Positions 28,888-37,507 are shown, counted from the stretch's first letter. The stretch is DNA of 64,000 nucleotides from Streptomyces sp. NBC_01669 (GCF_026339735.1 NZ_JAPEQG010000001.1:434001-498000); one strand, 5' to 3'. Numbers and translations: made by a program. Notes: a model not told the origin generated them from the letters alone.

Positions 28888-30327
28888 ATGGACAGTCTGC
28901 AAGACGGCGCCGTGCGCGTCGAGGCCCTGGCCGGGTTGTCCCGGTTTCGCCGTGAGCTGTACGAGTGCCTGACGTTGCGGGCGGATGCTCTGTTCGAGCT
29001 CATGGACGCGGTGCTGTGCGCCGACGGGCCGGTGACGTCCCTGCCGGAACTCTCGCTGTCGGGGGTGCATCGGCGCGGGCACGGAGCGATGTACGACGCG
29101 CTGGCCCAGGGGCACATCAACGTGTCCCGGCTTCGGATGGCCCTGGCGGGGCTCGTACTGCCGCGCGGGGCGGACGGGCAGCTGTCCATCGCGCTGGACG
29201 TCACTCCGTGGCCGCGTCCGGATGCCGAGTGTTCGCCCCAGCGGCTGCACTGCCACCGTCCGTGCCGGTGCGACGGGGTGCGTCAGACCATCCCGGGCTG
29301 GCCCTACCAGGTCGCGGCGGCCCTCGGCGGCGGCCGCTCCTCGTGGACCGGGCCGCTGGACGCGGTGCGATTGGGGCCCGAGGACGATCCCACCGAGGTC
29401 ACCGCCGCCCAGATCCGCGACCTTGTCGCCCGCCTGGAGCGGGCCGGGCAGTGGCGACCGGGCGACTTGCCGGTGCTGTTCGTCCTGGACTCCGGCTACG
29501 ACCTCGTGCGCCTGACCTGGCTGCTGCGCGAGGAGCCGGTGCGGCTGCTGGGCCGCATCCGCGCCGACCGGGTGATGCGCGCCCCGGCCGGCAAGCGCCG
29601 CGGAACGAACCCCGGGCGCCCGCCCCGACATGGAGCGGAGTTCCGCCTCGCCGACCCCGCCGCCCACCCGGCCCCGGTCCAGGAGTCGGCCGGCGTCCAC
29701 GACCGCTTCGGCCAGGTCCTCGCCCGCTGCTGGGGCCGCCTGCACCCCAAGCTGGACCGGCGCGGCTCCTGGGCCCACCACGAAGGCGAACTCCCCCTCG
29801 TCGAGGGAACGTTGGTCCATCTGGCGGTCGAGCACCTGCCCGGCAACCGCGCCCCCAAGCCGCTATGGCTGTGGCACAGCGACCCCGACGCCACCGCGCA
29901 CGACGTCGACCGCCTCTGGCGGATCTTCCTTCGACGGTTCGATATCGAGCACACTTTCCGCTTCTTCAAGCAGACCCTCGGCCTGACCCGACCCCGCCTG
30001 CGCACCCCCGAACAGGCCGACCGGTGGGTGTGGCTGATCCTCGCCGCCTACGCGCAACTCCGTCTCGCCCGCCCCCTGACCGAGGACCTCCGGCGCCCCT
30101 GGGAAAAGCCCCTGACACCGGATCGGCTCACCCCCGGCCGGGTCCGGCGCGGCTATCCCCGCATCCGGCGGATCCTGGGCACCCCGGCCCGCGCGCCGAA
30201 AGCCTCCCACCCCGGCCCAGGCCGCCCCAAGGGCCGCACCTCCACCCCCGCACCCCGCCACCCAGTCGGCAAGAAACAGCGCAAAACGGATATGCCTAGA
30301 CGCGGCGGGGCCGAGCAGCAGCCTTAA
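28888..30327 (+). CDS. IS transposase (DDE, NF041680-like family)
   Basis: 479 residues from the ATG at 28888; a GTG/ATG pair at 28885/28888 leaves the exact start open. Acidic catalytic residues are visible in IALDVTPWP, VLDSGYDLVR and IEHTFRFFKQTLG (D, D, E with the Y-x-x-K-like helix). The C-terminal tail is Pro/Arg/Lys-rich. The cysteine pattern HCHRPCRC resembles the NF041680 group of Streptomyces transposases. No frameshift is evident, so the element may be active. Confidence 0.88.
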   Translation: MDSLQDGAVRVEALAGLSRFRRELYECLTLRADALFELMDAVLCADGPVTSLPELSLSGVHRRGHGAMYDALAQGHINVSRLRMALAGLVLPRGADGQLSIALDVTPWPRPDAECSPQRLHCHRPCRCDGVRQTIPGWPYQVAAALGGGRSSWTGPLDAVRLGPEDDPTEVTAAQIRDLVARLERAGQWRPGDLPVLFVLDSGYDLVRLTWLLREEPVRLLGRIRADRVMRAPAGKRRGTNPGRPPRHGAEFRLADPAAHPAPVQESAGVHDRFGQVLARCWGRLHPKLDRRGSWAHHEGELPLVEGTLVHLAVEHLPGNRAPKPLWLWHSDPDATAHDVDRLWRIFLRRFDIEHTFRFFKQTLGLTRPRLRTPEQADRWVWLILAAYAQLRLARPLTEDLRRPWEKPLTPDRLTPGRVRRGYPRIRRILGTPARAPKASHPGPGRPKGRTSTPAPRHPVGKKQRKTDMPRRGGAEQQP

Positions 30328-30425
30328 AGATCAAGCTGAGATGGTGAGTACGTAGCCCCACCGGCTCCTGAAGCAATGCGACAGGGCTGAACATGGCTGT
30401 ACCCGTAAGGGGAGTTGTGGCACAC

Positions 30426-30671
30426 ATGGCGATGGCCGGCGTCGGCCAGGAGAACGGCACCCCGATCGACATCCGCCACAGCAGCGGGCAGCCGATCGTG
30501 CTGATCCAGGGGCGACGCGGACCGCATCCTGCCGTACGAGAACGCCGCCAAGCGGCTGCCGCCGCTGATCAGGGGCCTCACCTCCGTGACGGTGGAGGCG
30601 GTCCGCACAACGTCGCCTGGACACACCCGGACGTTGTCAACCCCGCCCTGCTGGACTTCGTGAAGGGATGA
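30426..30671 (+). pseudogene. Internally deleted alpha/beta-hydrolase (chloroperoxidase-like)
   Basis: The first part reads MAGVGQENGTPIDIRHSSGQPIVLIQG, an alpha/beta-hydrolase N-terminus, but runs directly into DADRILPYENAAKRLPPLIRG in another frame and then GGPHNVAWTHPDVVNPALL in a third, which are the C-terminal Asp and His regions. The nucleophile-elbow middle (about 180-200 residues) is missing, and two frame changes remain. It begins about 85 bp from the IS right end. Confidence 0.7.
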
Positions 30672-30678
30672 GCGGCCT

Positions 30679-31245
30679 ATGACGGGAGTCACCGGTCCGG
30701 CCCGGAACCTTCGTGGTCTCCTGGCCGGGGCTGCCGCGGGCGCTGCCGGGACCACGACCCTGGACGCGGTCGGTTACCTGGACATGGTGATCCGCGGCCG
30801 AGGCGAGAGCACGACACCCGAGGTCACCGTGGAACGGCTGTCGGAGACCTTTCACGTTCCGATCCCGGGCGACGGGGACGTACGGAACAACCGCGTCAAG
30901 GGACTGGGCCCCCTGACCGGCATGGCAGCAGGTGTGGGCATGGGCGCCCTGCTCGGTCTTGCCCTTTCCTGCGGCTGGCGACCGAGCAATGCGGTCCTGA
31001 CCGCCACGGCGACGACGGGGGCGCTGATCGGAACCAACGGCCCGATGACCGTGCTGCGCGTGACCGACCCGCGCACGTGGTCACGCTCCGACTGGGTTGC
31101 CGACATCGTTCCGCACGTGGCCTACGCGCTGGTCACCGTCGCCGTCGTCAGGGGGCTGGGATCCGACCCGGCCGATCACGCCGGCGAGATCCGTACGGGA
31201 ATGCGGCAATGCGGCGCCGCGCTCCGGCACGCCCTGTGCTCCTGA
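30679..31245 (+). CDS. Hypothetical membrane protein
   Basis: 188 residues. Hydrophobic segments occur at about 12-28 (LAGAAAGAAGTTTLDAVGYL), 78-98 (LTGMAAGVGMGALLGLALSCGW), 105-118 and 148-165. Between the first two is a soluble loop PEVTVERLSETFHVPIPGDG. The Gly/Ala-rich helices resemble small actinobacterial DUF-type integral proteins. No function was recognised. It begins 7 bp after the hydrolase relic, so the relic may once have been its operon partner. Confidence 0.7.
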   Translation: MTGVTGPARNLRGLLAGAAAGAAGTTTLDAVGYLDMVIRGRGESTTPEVTVERLSETFHVPIPGDGDVRNNRVKGLGPLTGMAAGVGMGALLGLALSCGWRPSNAVLTATATTGALIGTNGPMTVLRVTDPRTWSRSDWVADIVPHVAYALVTVAVVRGLGSDPADHAGEIRTGMRQCGAALRHALCS

Positions 31246-31380
31246 CCGACGAGCACGCGGCGGTCGGCCCTTCACTCCGATGCCCCGCCTCTTCCACCCG
31301 GTTGGACGGTGCCGCCGGGCCCGGCGGCACCGATGGGTGAACGCTGAGGTGCTGTTGACCTCGAGGGAAGCGAGAACGAG

Positions 31381-32355
31381 ATGACCGCATGGGCGATCTC
31401 CGGCACACGGCGTCGAATACTGCACGCACACGTCACCGTCGCCGGATGTGCAGTGGCTCTGTGCGCATCCGCGGCAACTCCGGTTGCCGCGGAAGGCGAC
31501 ACGACCGTCACGAAACCCACCGTGGTCCTGGTGCACGGCGCGTTCGCGGACGGCTCCAGCTGGGACGGGGTCATTCCACGCCTCGAGCGCAGCGGCTACA
31601 CCGTCATCGCGCCCGCCAACCCGCTGCGCGGCCTGTACAACGACTCGACCTACATCGCCTCGGTACTCGACAGCATCAAGGGCCCGGTCGTGCTGGTGGG
31701 CCACTCCTACGGCGGCGCCGTGATCAGCTCGGCCGCGGCCGGCAACCCCAGGGTGAAGTCTCTCGTGTACGTGTCGGCGCTGATGCCCGACGTGGGCGAG
31801 AGCGGCATGTCGCTGGCCGCGCGGTTCCCCAGTGAACTGGGAACCGCCACCAGGTCCGTCCCGTACCGGGAGAGCGGCCGCAGCGGGACCGACCTGTACC
31901 TCAAGCGCGACAAGGTCCACCAGGTCTTCGCCGCCGACCTGCCGGAGAGCGAGGCGAATCTGCTGTGGGCCACCCAGCGGCCCGCCGCTACGACCGCGTT
32001 CTCCGAGAAGGCCAAGGTCGCGGCCTGGAAGCACATCCCGTCCTGGGCGCTCGTCGGCCGACAGGACAAGACCATCAACCCGGATCAGGAACGCTTCCAG
32101 GCGAAACGCGCCGGTTCGCACACGGTGGAGATCAACTCCTCCCACGTGTCCTTGATCGCCCATCCCGCGGCAGTCGCGGACCTGATCCTCCAGGCGGCCG
32201 GAGCTCCCTCCGCCACCCAGCCGTCCCGAGCGGCCACCGGGTCCGCGAATGACGTCCGCACCAAGGCCGCCCTCGCTGGTTTCGCGGGAGCGTCCCTGGC
32301 CGCCGGCGCAGGGGTCGTCCTCCTCGGCCGCCGGCTGCGACGCACCCGCCGCTGA
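31381..32355 (+). CDS. Secreted/cell-wall alpha/beta-fold hydrolase
   Basis: 324 residues. An N-terminal signal-like stretch (VTVAGCAVALCASAATPVAA) precedes a complete alpha/beta-hydrolase: oxyanion VLVHGAFADGSSW, nucleophile elbow GHSYGG, late Asp near ALVGRQDKTI and catalytic His in NSSHVSLIAHP. The C-terminus has a hydrophobic helix (AALAGFAGASLAAGAGVVLLG) followed by RRLRRTRR, the pattern of a membrane-retained exoprotein. It is related to salicylate/methyl-ester and haloperoxidase-type esterases; the substrate is unknown. Confidence 0.85.
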   Translation: MTAWAISGTRRRILHAHVTVAGCAVALCASAATPVAAEGDTTVTKPTVVLVHGAFADGSSWDGVIPRLERSGYTVIAPANPLRGLYNDSTYIASVLDSIKGPVVLVGHSYGGAVISSAAAGNPRVKSLVYVSALMPDVGESGMSLAARFPSELGTATRSVPYRESGRSGTDLYLKRDKVHQVFAADLPESEANLLWATQRPAATTAFSEKAKVAAWKHIPSWALVGRQDKTINPDQERFQAKRAGSHTVEINSSHVSLIAHPAAVADLILQAAGAPSATQPSRAATGSANDVRTKAALAGFAGASLAAGAGVVLLGRRLRRTRR

Positions 32356-32415
32356 CGGCCGGCCGACACGGCGCGCCCCTCACGCGTTCTCCTCTTCGGG
32401 GCCGACGAGCGGTTG

Positions 32416-32443
32416 CGAGCCGAGCCGTGCCCGGCTCGGCTCG
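32416..32443. terminator. Bidirectional terminator hairpin
   Basis: Perfect 12-bp stem CGAGCCGAGCCG / CGGCTCGGCTCG with a TGCC loop, in the gap between two convergent hydrolase genes, followed by TAGTTT on the plus strand. Confidence 0.75.
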
Positions 32444-32497
32444 TAGTTTCAACGCAACAGTGCTTCACCGAGGTGACCACCGCTCACGACGGCGTCC

Positions 32498-33703
32498 TCA
32501 CCGCAGATGGTCCACGCGCCGCACCTGGCCGTCCCGGTCCGGCTCGCTCCCATCGATCAGATGCGCTTCGTGGGAGCGACCCGGCCCGCGCCGGGACGAC
32601 AGTTCGGCCGTCAGCCAGCGGAAGACCTGCGGCACTTGGCGTTTCCACACCGCAATGGTGTGCGGCCCGCGCGCCTCGACCACCACCACCCGCGTCGGGG
32701 GTGCTGCCGCCCGCCGCAGCGCGAGGCCGTCACGGTAGCCGTCGTTGCGCCGGCCCGAGAGGTACAGCGCGACGCGCGGCGGGACGGTGGCGTGGCGCAG
32801 GATCCACAGTGGGTTGTTGACCCGCCGCAGCTCCGGGTCCCCGCCCGTGAGGGAGACCCGCTCGGCGGCCGGGTCGTTGTATCCGGAGAGGCCCACGGCC
32901 GCCCGGTACCGGTCGGGGTGGGCGAGCGCCATCTTCACGGCGCAGTGTGCCCCGGCCGAGTATCCGGCCACCGCCCAGCCGCCCGCACGCCTCTGCGCGC
33001 GGAAGGTGTCGGTCACCATCTGCCGGACGTCCACACTCAGCCAGGATTCGGCGTCCACGACACCTGGCACGTTGGCGCACCCGGTGTCCTGGCCTGCCAG
33101 CAGATTGGTGCGCGGCTCCACAAGAATGAACGGGGCGATCTCCCCGCTCCGCATTCCGGCCTCCAGCTGCGACTGCACCCGCAAGCCGCTGAACCACGCC
33201 TTCGCCGATCCGGGGAAGCCGCCGAGGAGCTCGACCACGGGGAACCTCCGGTGCCGGAAGGCCGGTTGGTTGTACTGGGGCGGCAGCCATACGTACACCT
33301 CGCCGCGGACCCCCGACACCCGACCGCTCAGCCGGGTGACGCGGACGCCCCGGCCCATCCGGGCGTCATGCGCCGGACTGAAGTCCTGGACGACCTTCGG
33401 CTCGTTCGCCAGTCGTTTGTGGTCCCCGAGTCCGTCGCGCCCGAGGTCCGGCGCGGCGGCGATGTGCTGTCCGGTGCCGAGCAGATCGGCCCAGCTGTCA
33501 TACAGGCCGTTGGTGTTGTTGACCATCACGAAGACACTCAGCACGGCCGACGCCTGCGCGAGGACGACCATCATCAGCCGCAGCGCGCCGCGCACCAGGG
33601 CGGGGCCGCGTACCCGGGACCACAACAGCAGGGGAAGCAGCACGGTGACCACGGCCAGCGCGATCGTGGCCAGGAAGAAAGGTGTCCCCGTCAGGCTCAT
33701 CAC
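32498..33703 (-). CDS. Membrane-anchored esterase D / mycolyltransferase-like alpha/beta hydrolase
   Basis: About 401 residues (ATG at 33703 or 33700). Two or three N-terminal transmembrane helices (PFFLATIALAVVTVLLPLLLW; LMMVVLAQASAVLSVFVMV) anchor an extracellular putative-esterase domain. It has VYVWLPPQYNQP, ELLGGFPGSAKAW and the nucleophile GYSAGA, with the late His in GPHTIAVW. This layout resembles actinobacterial antigen-85-like or S-formylglutathione-hydrolase-fold surface esterases. The substrate is not evident. It is isolated between a terminator and a block of gene relics. Confidence 0.82.
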   Translation of the reverse strand: MMSLTGTPFFLATIALAVVTVLLPLLLWSRVRGPALVRGALRLMMVVLAQASAVLSVFVMVNNTNGLYDSWADLLGTGQHIAAAPDLGRDGLGDHKRLANEPKVVQDFSPAHDARMGRGVRVTRLSGRVSGVRGEVYVWLPPQYNQPAFRHRRFPVVELLGGFPGSAKAWFSGLRVQSQLEAGMRSGEIAPFILVEPRTNLLAGQDTGCANVPGVVDAESWLSVDVRQMVTDTFRAQRRAGGWAVAGYSAGAHCAVKMALAHPDRYRAAVGLSGYNDPAAERVSLTGGDPELRRVNNPLWILRHATVPPRVALYLSGRRNDGYRDGLALRRAAAPPTRVVVVEARGPHTIAVWKRQVPQVFRWLTAELSSRRGPGRSHEAHLIDGSEPDRDGQVRRVDHLR

Positions 33704-33736
33704 GCCTGGGAGGATGCCGTACGCACTGCGTTGGTT

Positions 33737-33962
33737 ACCCGCTTTTCCACCTTTTTACGTCGAACGCGAGAGACTGGGCAACGCCATGTTGACGCCAGGA
33801 ACCGTCGGCCCGTGTCCTCCTGGCCCGGTCTCCCTGCGCGTGGGTGCACTGCCGTCCCCAGACGAGTCGACAGGCGGTGGCCCAGCGAGTCAGTTCGTGG
33901 CGGTTCGAGAGCTGGAGCTCAAGCCGCCGGATGGCCCCGATGACGTTCTCGGCGGCGCCGGA
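33737..33962 (-). pseudogene. C-terminal relic of a LuxR-type helix-turn-helix regulator
   Basis: The minus strand reads GAAENVIGAIRRLELQLSNRHELTRWATACRL, which follows the LuxR recognition-helix pattern (A-E-N-x-x-x-x-I-x-R-K-L-x-L-x-x-R-x-E-L-x-x-W-A). The frame then continues to a TAA at about 33737. The upstream part is cut off exactly where the tnpB fragment begins. Assignment is moderate because only about 30 residues match. Confidence 0.42.
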
Positions 33963-33969
33963 CCTCGCC

Positions 33970-34131
33970 GTCCGTTACGGGCAGCAGTCCGTGCAGCTCA
34001 AGGAGATCCGGGCGTTCGACCCGGAGCGTCAGGGCCGCTGGTCGTTCTCCTCCCAGCAGGCGACGCTGCGGCGGTTGGACAAGGCGTTCGCCGCGTTCTT
34101 CCGCCGGGTCAAGGCCGGTGAGAGGCCGGGC
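33970..34131 (+). pseudogene. Internal fragment of an IS200/IS605-type tnpB
   Basis: 54 codons (VRYGQQSVQLKEIRAFDPER... to ...RRVKAGERPG) match, nearly residue for residue, the N-terminal region of the intact tnpB at 37508-38716, differing at few positions. Both ends break abruptly. It sits between two truncated genes on the other strand and is a scar of an older copy. Confidence 0.85.
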
Positions 34132-34422
34132 TGTCCGCGTGTTGGCGCCCGTCGCCTTGATATCGGCCAGCGACTGCGTCTCGCCCGGGTACCAGGTGTG
34201 GGCGTGATTGACGCCGCGCATGACGAAGTCGTTGCCGTTGCCTTCGAGCAGGCGGCCGTCGCTTATGTGGAGGCCGGTGGCGAGGGCGCCGGCCGGCTGG
34301 GTCCCGGCCTGGGCGGTTGCCGGGCCGAGAGCTCCGACAACGACGAGCCCGAGGAAGACGGCCAGCCCTCTCAGCAGGACGGCAACGGGACCCCTTCGTG
34401 CTGTACTTCTTGCTGTTCTCAC
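34132..34422 (-). pseudogene. N-terminal fragment of a secreted GH5 mannanase/cellulase-type glycosidase
   Basis: From a GTG at 34422 (CTGGAG upstream) the minus strand encodes a signal peptide (VLLRGLAVFLGLVVVGALGPATAQA) and the mature start GLHISDGRLLEGNGNDFVMRG and VNHAHTWYPGETQSLADIK, the conserved N-terminus of secreted family-5 beta-mannanases. Similarity stops after GANT, where the tnpB fragment begins, so the catalytic barrel is missing. It still has a perfect CebR box about 53 bp upstream. Confidence 0.72.
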
Positions 34423-34474
34423 TGCGACTCCAGAAGGTGGGTGCCAAGAAACCTGAGCATCGGAGGACATGAAA

Positions 34475-34488
34475 TGGGAGCGCTCCCA
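34475..34488. promoter_or_regulatory. CebR operator (TGGGAGCGCTCCCA)
   Basis: A perfect 14-bp palindrome identical to the published CebR consensus that represses cellulose-utilisation genes until cello-oligosaccharides bind CebR. It lies just upstream of the truncated glycosidase gene, on which it would act. Confidence 0.85.
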
Positions 34489-34769
34489 TAAAGCCATCCT
34501 GTCGGGTGCACGTCAAGACGTCACACACGGTCCGGAGCAGACTGCGAGGAGACGGACAGCGCCGCAGACACCCGGCGAGTCGGGATCCACCCGCCGACCG
34601 TTCCGGGGCGGTGGCAAGCGTCGGCACCCGGCTCCGTGGCCGCGCTCGACAATTACCCCGCGAATCGTGGCCGCCGCAGCCGGGCATTCCGCTGCCGTCG
34701 CCCTGGATGCCGCCTCTCGGCCACGCGCCCTCGGCTGCACCGTCGCCAACCCAGGTAACCCGCAGAAGG

Positions 34770-34943
34770 TATACGGGACCTGTGCACCAGGTCGGTCACT
34801 GCGGCAATGTCATCGTCGCGGCCGAGCAGCGGGTTGGGCTCGTACGGGACACCGCGCCGGACCACGGGCATATCGCCTCGCAGCAGTTGTTGATACACAT
34901 GCTGGAGCGTGGCACCGGGGTCACGGCCGTTCAGGGTGTGGGC
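34770..34943 (-). pseudogene. Fragment of an AfsR/SARP-type regulator (BTAD end plus linker)
   Basis: The minus strand reads GRDPGATLQHVYQQLLRGD, resembling the last helices of a bacterial transcriptional activation domain, followed by PNPLLGRDDDIAAVTDLVHR, resembling the GRxxE-type lead-in to an NB-ARC ATPase. The frame then drifts into nonsense before any Walker A. Its upstream end runs into the 3' end of the dimethylformamidase-like gene. Confidence 0.45.
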
Positions 34944-36538
34944 GACGGGTAGAGGGTGCTCGCATTGTTCCGGGGCTTCGGTCTGTTCCTGCCGCACGGG
35001 CCCTCCGCGAACGCTCGGATCAGGTTCTCCGTCGCTCGGGTGACGAATCGTCCGGTGCGTGCGTCCATGCCATGGTTGCGTCCGTTGTCCCGAGTTCCGG
35101 CCATGAGGGCCTCGACCCATCGCATCGTCCCGGAAGCGAAGACGCCCGATCCGCTCGGCACGGTGTAGTACGCGGAGTCGGAATGGCTGGGCGTGCCCTT
35201 GTAGAAAAGAGGGGAGTGCGCAACGACCTCAAGCGGCGCCGGGGTGGGCATCCCCGGCGTGACCCGGTCGTACTCCACCCCGACCAGATGGTCGAAGGAG
35301 TCTCCGCGCCTGACCCCGGTCCCTTCGAAGAGCCAGTGGTCGTCAGCATGGACCACATACGGAGCGTCGACCGGATAGCCCTCGTAAAGGACGCCGGTGA
35401 GGGAGGACTCGGGGTCGGCTCCGGGCGGCTGTCGGAAGTCATGTGTCGGCATGGCCGGATGGTCGGTGAGGTACGGGTCCGCCCGGTAGTCGGATTTGTA
35501 ACAGACCACCGTGCGTGCGTCGCCGGTGGGTCCCCGCTCCAGCCTGATCCGGCGGAAGCAGGCGTTGGCGCCGAGGAAGGCCACATTGGTACCCGAGTCA
35601 CGCGCCCGGGTCACGTGGTCCCGTTGCCGTGGGCTCCAGTACTCGTCGTGGCCCAGGGAGAGCGCCGCGCTGGCGCCGTCAAGCACGCCGGGTTCGCGGT
35701 GGACGTCCACCCCCGTGGTGTAGGCGAGCGGAATTCCCAGCCGCTCCGCGAGAACGACTACCGCCCTCTCGTAGACCATGAACTTCTCGGCGCCGCTACG
35801 GTCATAGGGCCGGTCGAAGCTGACAGCGAGCGACCGTGTCCCGTACGCACCGTCCTCGCCGCGATAGAGGCTGTACCCGCCCCATGCGTTGTACGCCTGC
35901 CAGGTCGACGCCGCGTGCATCAGCACTGTCCTGCCCGCGCCGGATGCCGAACGGACGATCAACGGCACATAGCGCTGGTGGCCGTTGTCCGCTTCCAGTC
36001 GGAGCAGGTACGCGCCCTCCGGCCAGCCGTCGGTTCGTACGCCGAGCGTGCGCTTCCAGTCGGCCCGCACTGTACGAGTCGCCTCCAGCAGCCGGGGCCG
36101 GGCCTGGACCGAGCCGGCGATACGGCGCGAACGCCACACCAGGCGCGCCTGCTGTCCCCCGTACCAGCCGACCCGGTAGGCCGAGACCCGGAAGCCGGAC
36201 GCGGTCGTGGAGACGTACAGACCGAAATCCTCGCCCGGCAGCACGCTGACTCTGTCGGTGTATCCCTGGACGGCCTCGGCAGTTCCCTCCGAACGGATAC
36301 GCCAGTCGGGGTTTCCCTCACGGGTCCGCTCATCGTCCCCCGTGGACCGGCCGGAACCGGGCGGGGTCGTCTCGGTGCGGGGCCCCTTGGCAACGGAGGA
36401 GCGGCAGCCGGCCGCCATCGCACCAGCCACGGCAACGGCGAGGAAATGCCTGCGCTCCAGGCGACCGAGCACCTCGGCGTCCTGCCCGTCGGCCTGCTCC
36501 ATGTCCTCCGCCAAGTGTTCCCGCCGCGACACCGTCAC
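34931..36538 (-). CDS. Tat-type lipoprotein of the N,N-dimethylformamidase large-subunit family
   Basis: 535 residues from the GTG at 36538 (523 from the ATG at 36502; start uncertain). A twin-arginine and lipobox signal is visible: LERRHFLAVAVAGAMAAGC. The mature protein has the dimethylformamidase-beta landmarks RVGWYGGQQARLV, LLRLEADNG, NAWGGYSLY, the central SLGHDEYWS and GANACFRRIRLE. Characterised members are iron amidohydrolases; in Streptomyces most homologues are exported proteins of unknown substrate. The C-terminal NNASTLYPSPTP abuts a regulator fragment, so the last residues may be altered by a rearrangement. Confidence 0.82.
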   Translation of the reverse strand: MTVSRREHLAEDMEQADGQDAEVLGRLERRHFLAVAVAGAMAAGCRSSVAKGPRTETTPPGSGRSTGDDERTREGNPDWRIRSEGTAEAVQGYTDRVSVLPGEDFGLYVSTTASGFRVSAYRVGWYGGQQARLVWRSRRIAGSVQARPRLLEATRTVRADWKRTLGVRTDGWPEGAYLLRLEADNGHQRYVPLIVRSASGAGRTVLMHAASTWQAYNAWGGYSLYRGEDGAYGTRSLAVSFDRPYDRSGAEKFMVYERAVVVLAERLGIPLAYTTGVDVHREPGVLDGASAALSLGHDEYWSPRQRDHVTRARDSGTNVAFLGANACFRRIRLERGPTGDARTVVCYKSDYRADPYLTDHPAMPTHDFRQPPGADPESSLTGVLYEGYPVDAPYVVHADDHWLFEGTGVRRGDSFDHLVGVEYDRVTPGMPTPAPLEVVAHSPLFYKGTPSHSDSAYYTVPSGSGVFASGTMRWVEALMAGTRDNGRNHGMDARTGRFVTRATENLIRAFAEGPCGRNRPKPRNNASTLYPSPTP

Positions 36539-36701
36539 AGCCGATCGTCACCCGCCACGCGCTCGCGGACGAGCCGAACCGGGCACACGGGTCAGCGCCC
36601 GTGGTGAGCCCGACCACGCGCAGGGCCGCCCGGTGACCGAAGGGGTGCGGACGGACGCATCACGACATGTGGTGCGCCCGCGATCCTCCTGCGGTGGAGG
36701 C

Positions 36702-37454
36702 ATGCGGGTGCTGGTGGTCGAGGACGAGGTCCGCACGGCAGAGCTGCTGCGGCGCGGGCTGACCGAGGAGGGGTACGCGGTCGACGTGGCCGCGGACGGT
36801 CCGGACGCTGTCTGGCAGGCCACCGAGGTGCCCTACGACCTGATCGTCCTGGATGTGATGCTGCCGGGCTTCGGCGGCTTCGAGGTGTGCCGGCGGCTTC
36901 GGGCCGATGGGTGCTGGGCCCCCGTTCTGGTACTGACCGCCCTCGGCTCGGTCGGCGAACGGGTACACGGCCTGGACGCCGGTGCCGACGACTACCTGGC
37001 CAAACCGTTCAGTTTCGCCGAACTGTTCGCCCGGCTGCGGGCCCTGGTCCGGCGCGGTACCCACCCGAGGCCCGCGCTCGTCACCGTGGGCGATCTGCGG
37101 ATGGACCCAGCGAGCCGACGGGTGTGGCGCGGGGAGGCCGAGCTCCAGCTCTCGCCGAAGGAGTTCGCCCTGCTGGAGCTGTTCCTGCGGCATCCGGGCG
37201 ATGTGCTGACCCGTACCCGGATTCTGGAGCACGTGTGGAACTACCCCTGCGACGGGGTGTCCAATGTCGTCGACCAGTACGTGGCCTACCTGCGGCGCAA
37301 GGTCGACCGGCCGGGTGAGCGGTCCCACCTGGCGACGGTGCGCGGCGCCGGCTACCGGTTGCGGGCCCCCGATACCGCTGGACCCTCGGCGAACCCCGCG
37401 TACCCGCCCGTCCGGCCGGAGGAGTCAGGTGCTGGGTCCGGGCACGGGCGATGA
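36702..37454 (+). CDS. OmpR-family two-component response regulator (orphaned)
   Basis: 250 residues from the ATG at 36702 after GGTGGAGG; the open frame upstream is not coding. The receiver domain has acidic E7/D8, phospho-acceptor D51 (VLDVMLPG), T79 and K101 (LAKPFSF). The C-terminal winged helix has LSPKEFALLELFLRHPGDVLTR and RGAGYRLR. A sensor kinase normally overlaps the 3' end; here ATGAGCC overlaps the stop but an IS200/IS605-type element begins within about 25 bp, and no kinase sequence follows it. The regulator has probably lost its cognate kinase. Confidence 0.9.
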   Translation: MRVLVVEDEVRTAELLRRGLTEEGYAVDVAADGPDAVWQATEVPYDLIVLDVMLPGFGGFEVCRRLRADGCWAPVLVLTALGSVGERVHGLDAGADDYLAKPFSFAELFARLRALVRRGTHPRPALVTVGDLRMDPASRRVWRGEAELQLSPKEFALLELFLRHPGDVLTRTRILEHVWNYPCDGVSNVVDQYVAYLRRKVDRPGERSHLATVRGAGYRLRAPDTAGPSANPAYPPVRPEESGAGSGHGR

Positions 37455-37480
37455 GCCGAGATGCCCTTGCGGTGACTCCT

Positions 37481-37500
37481 CCCCCACCCGAAGGTGGGGG
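37481..37500. repeat. Subterminal hairpin, tnpB-side (right) end
   Basis: 8-bp perfect stem CCCCCACC / GGTGGGGG with a CGAA loop. On the minus strand it lies just past the tnpB stop, where the omega RNA scaffold of such elements usually ends. Confidence 0.7.
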
Positions 37501-37507
37501 CTTCTCG

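Larger units (their letters stand above)
28761..30340 (+). mobile_element. Complete DDE-type insertion sequence with terminal inverted repeats
   Basis: Left end CTGAGCTTGGCTTTAAA (28761-28777) and right end, read on the other strand, CTCAGCTTGATCTTTAAG (30340-30323) are imperfect inverted repeats bounding about 1.58 kb with one full-length transposase. The transposase stop lies inside the right repeat. A strong hairpin just inside the left end would block read-in transcription. No clear target-site duplication was seen. GC is lower at both ends than in the host sequence. Confidence 0.75.

Noticed and set aside
28761..30340. Target-site duplication flanking the insertion sequence
   Set aside because: The bases outside the two terminal repeats do not match, so no duplication is claimed.
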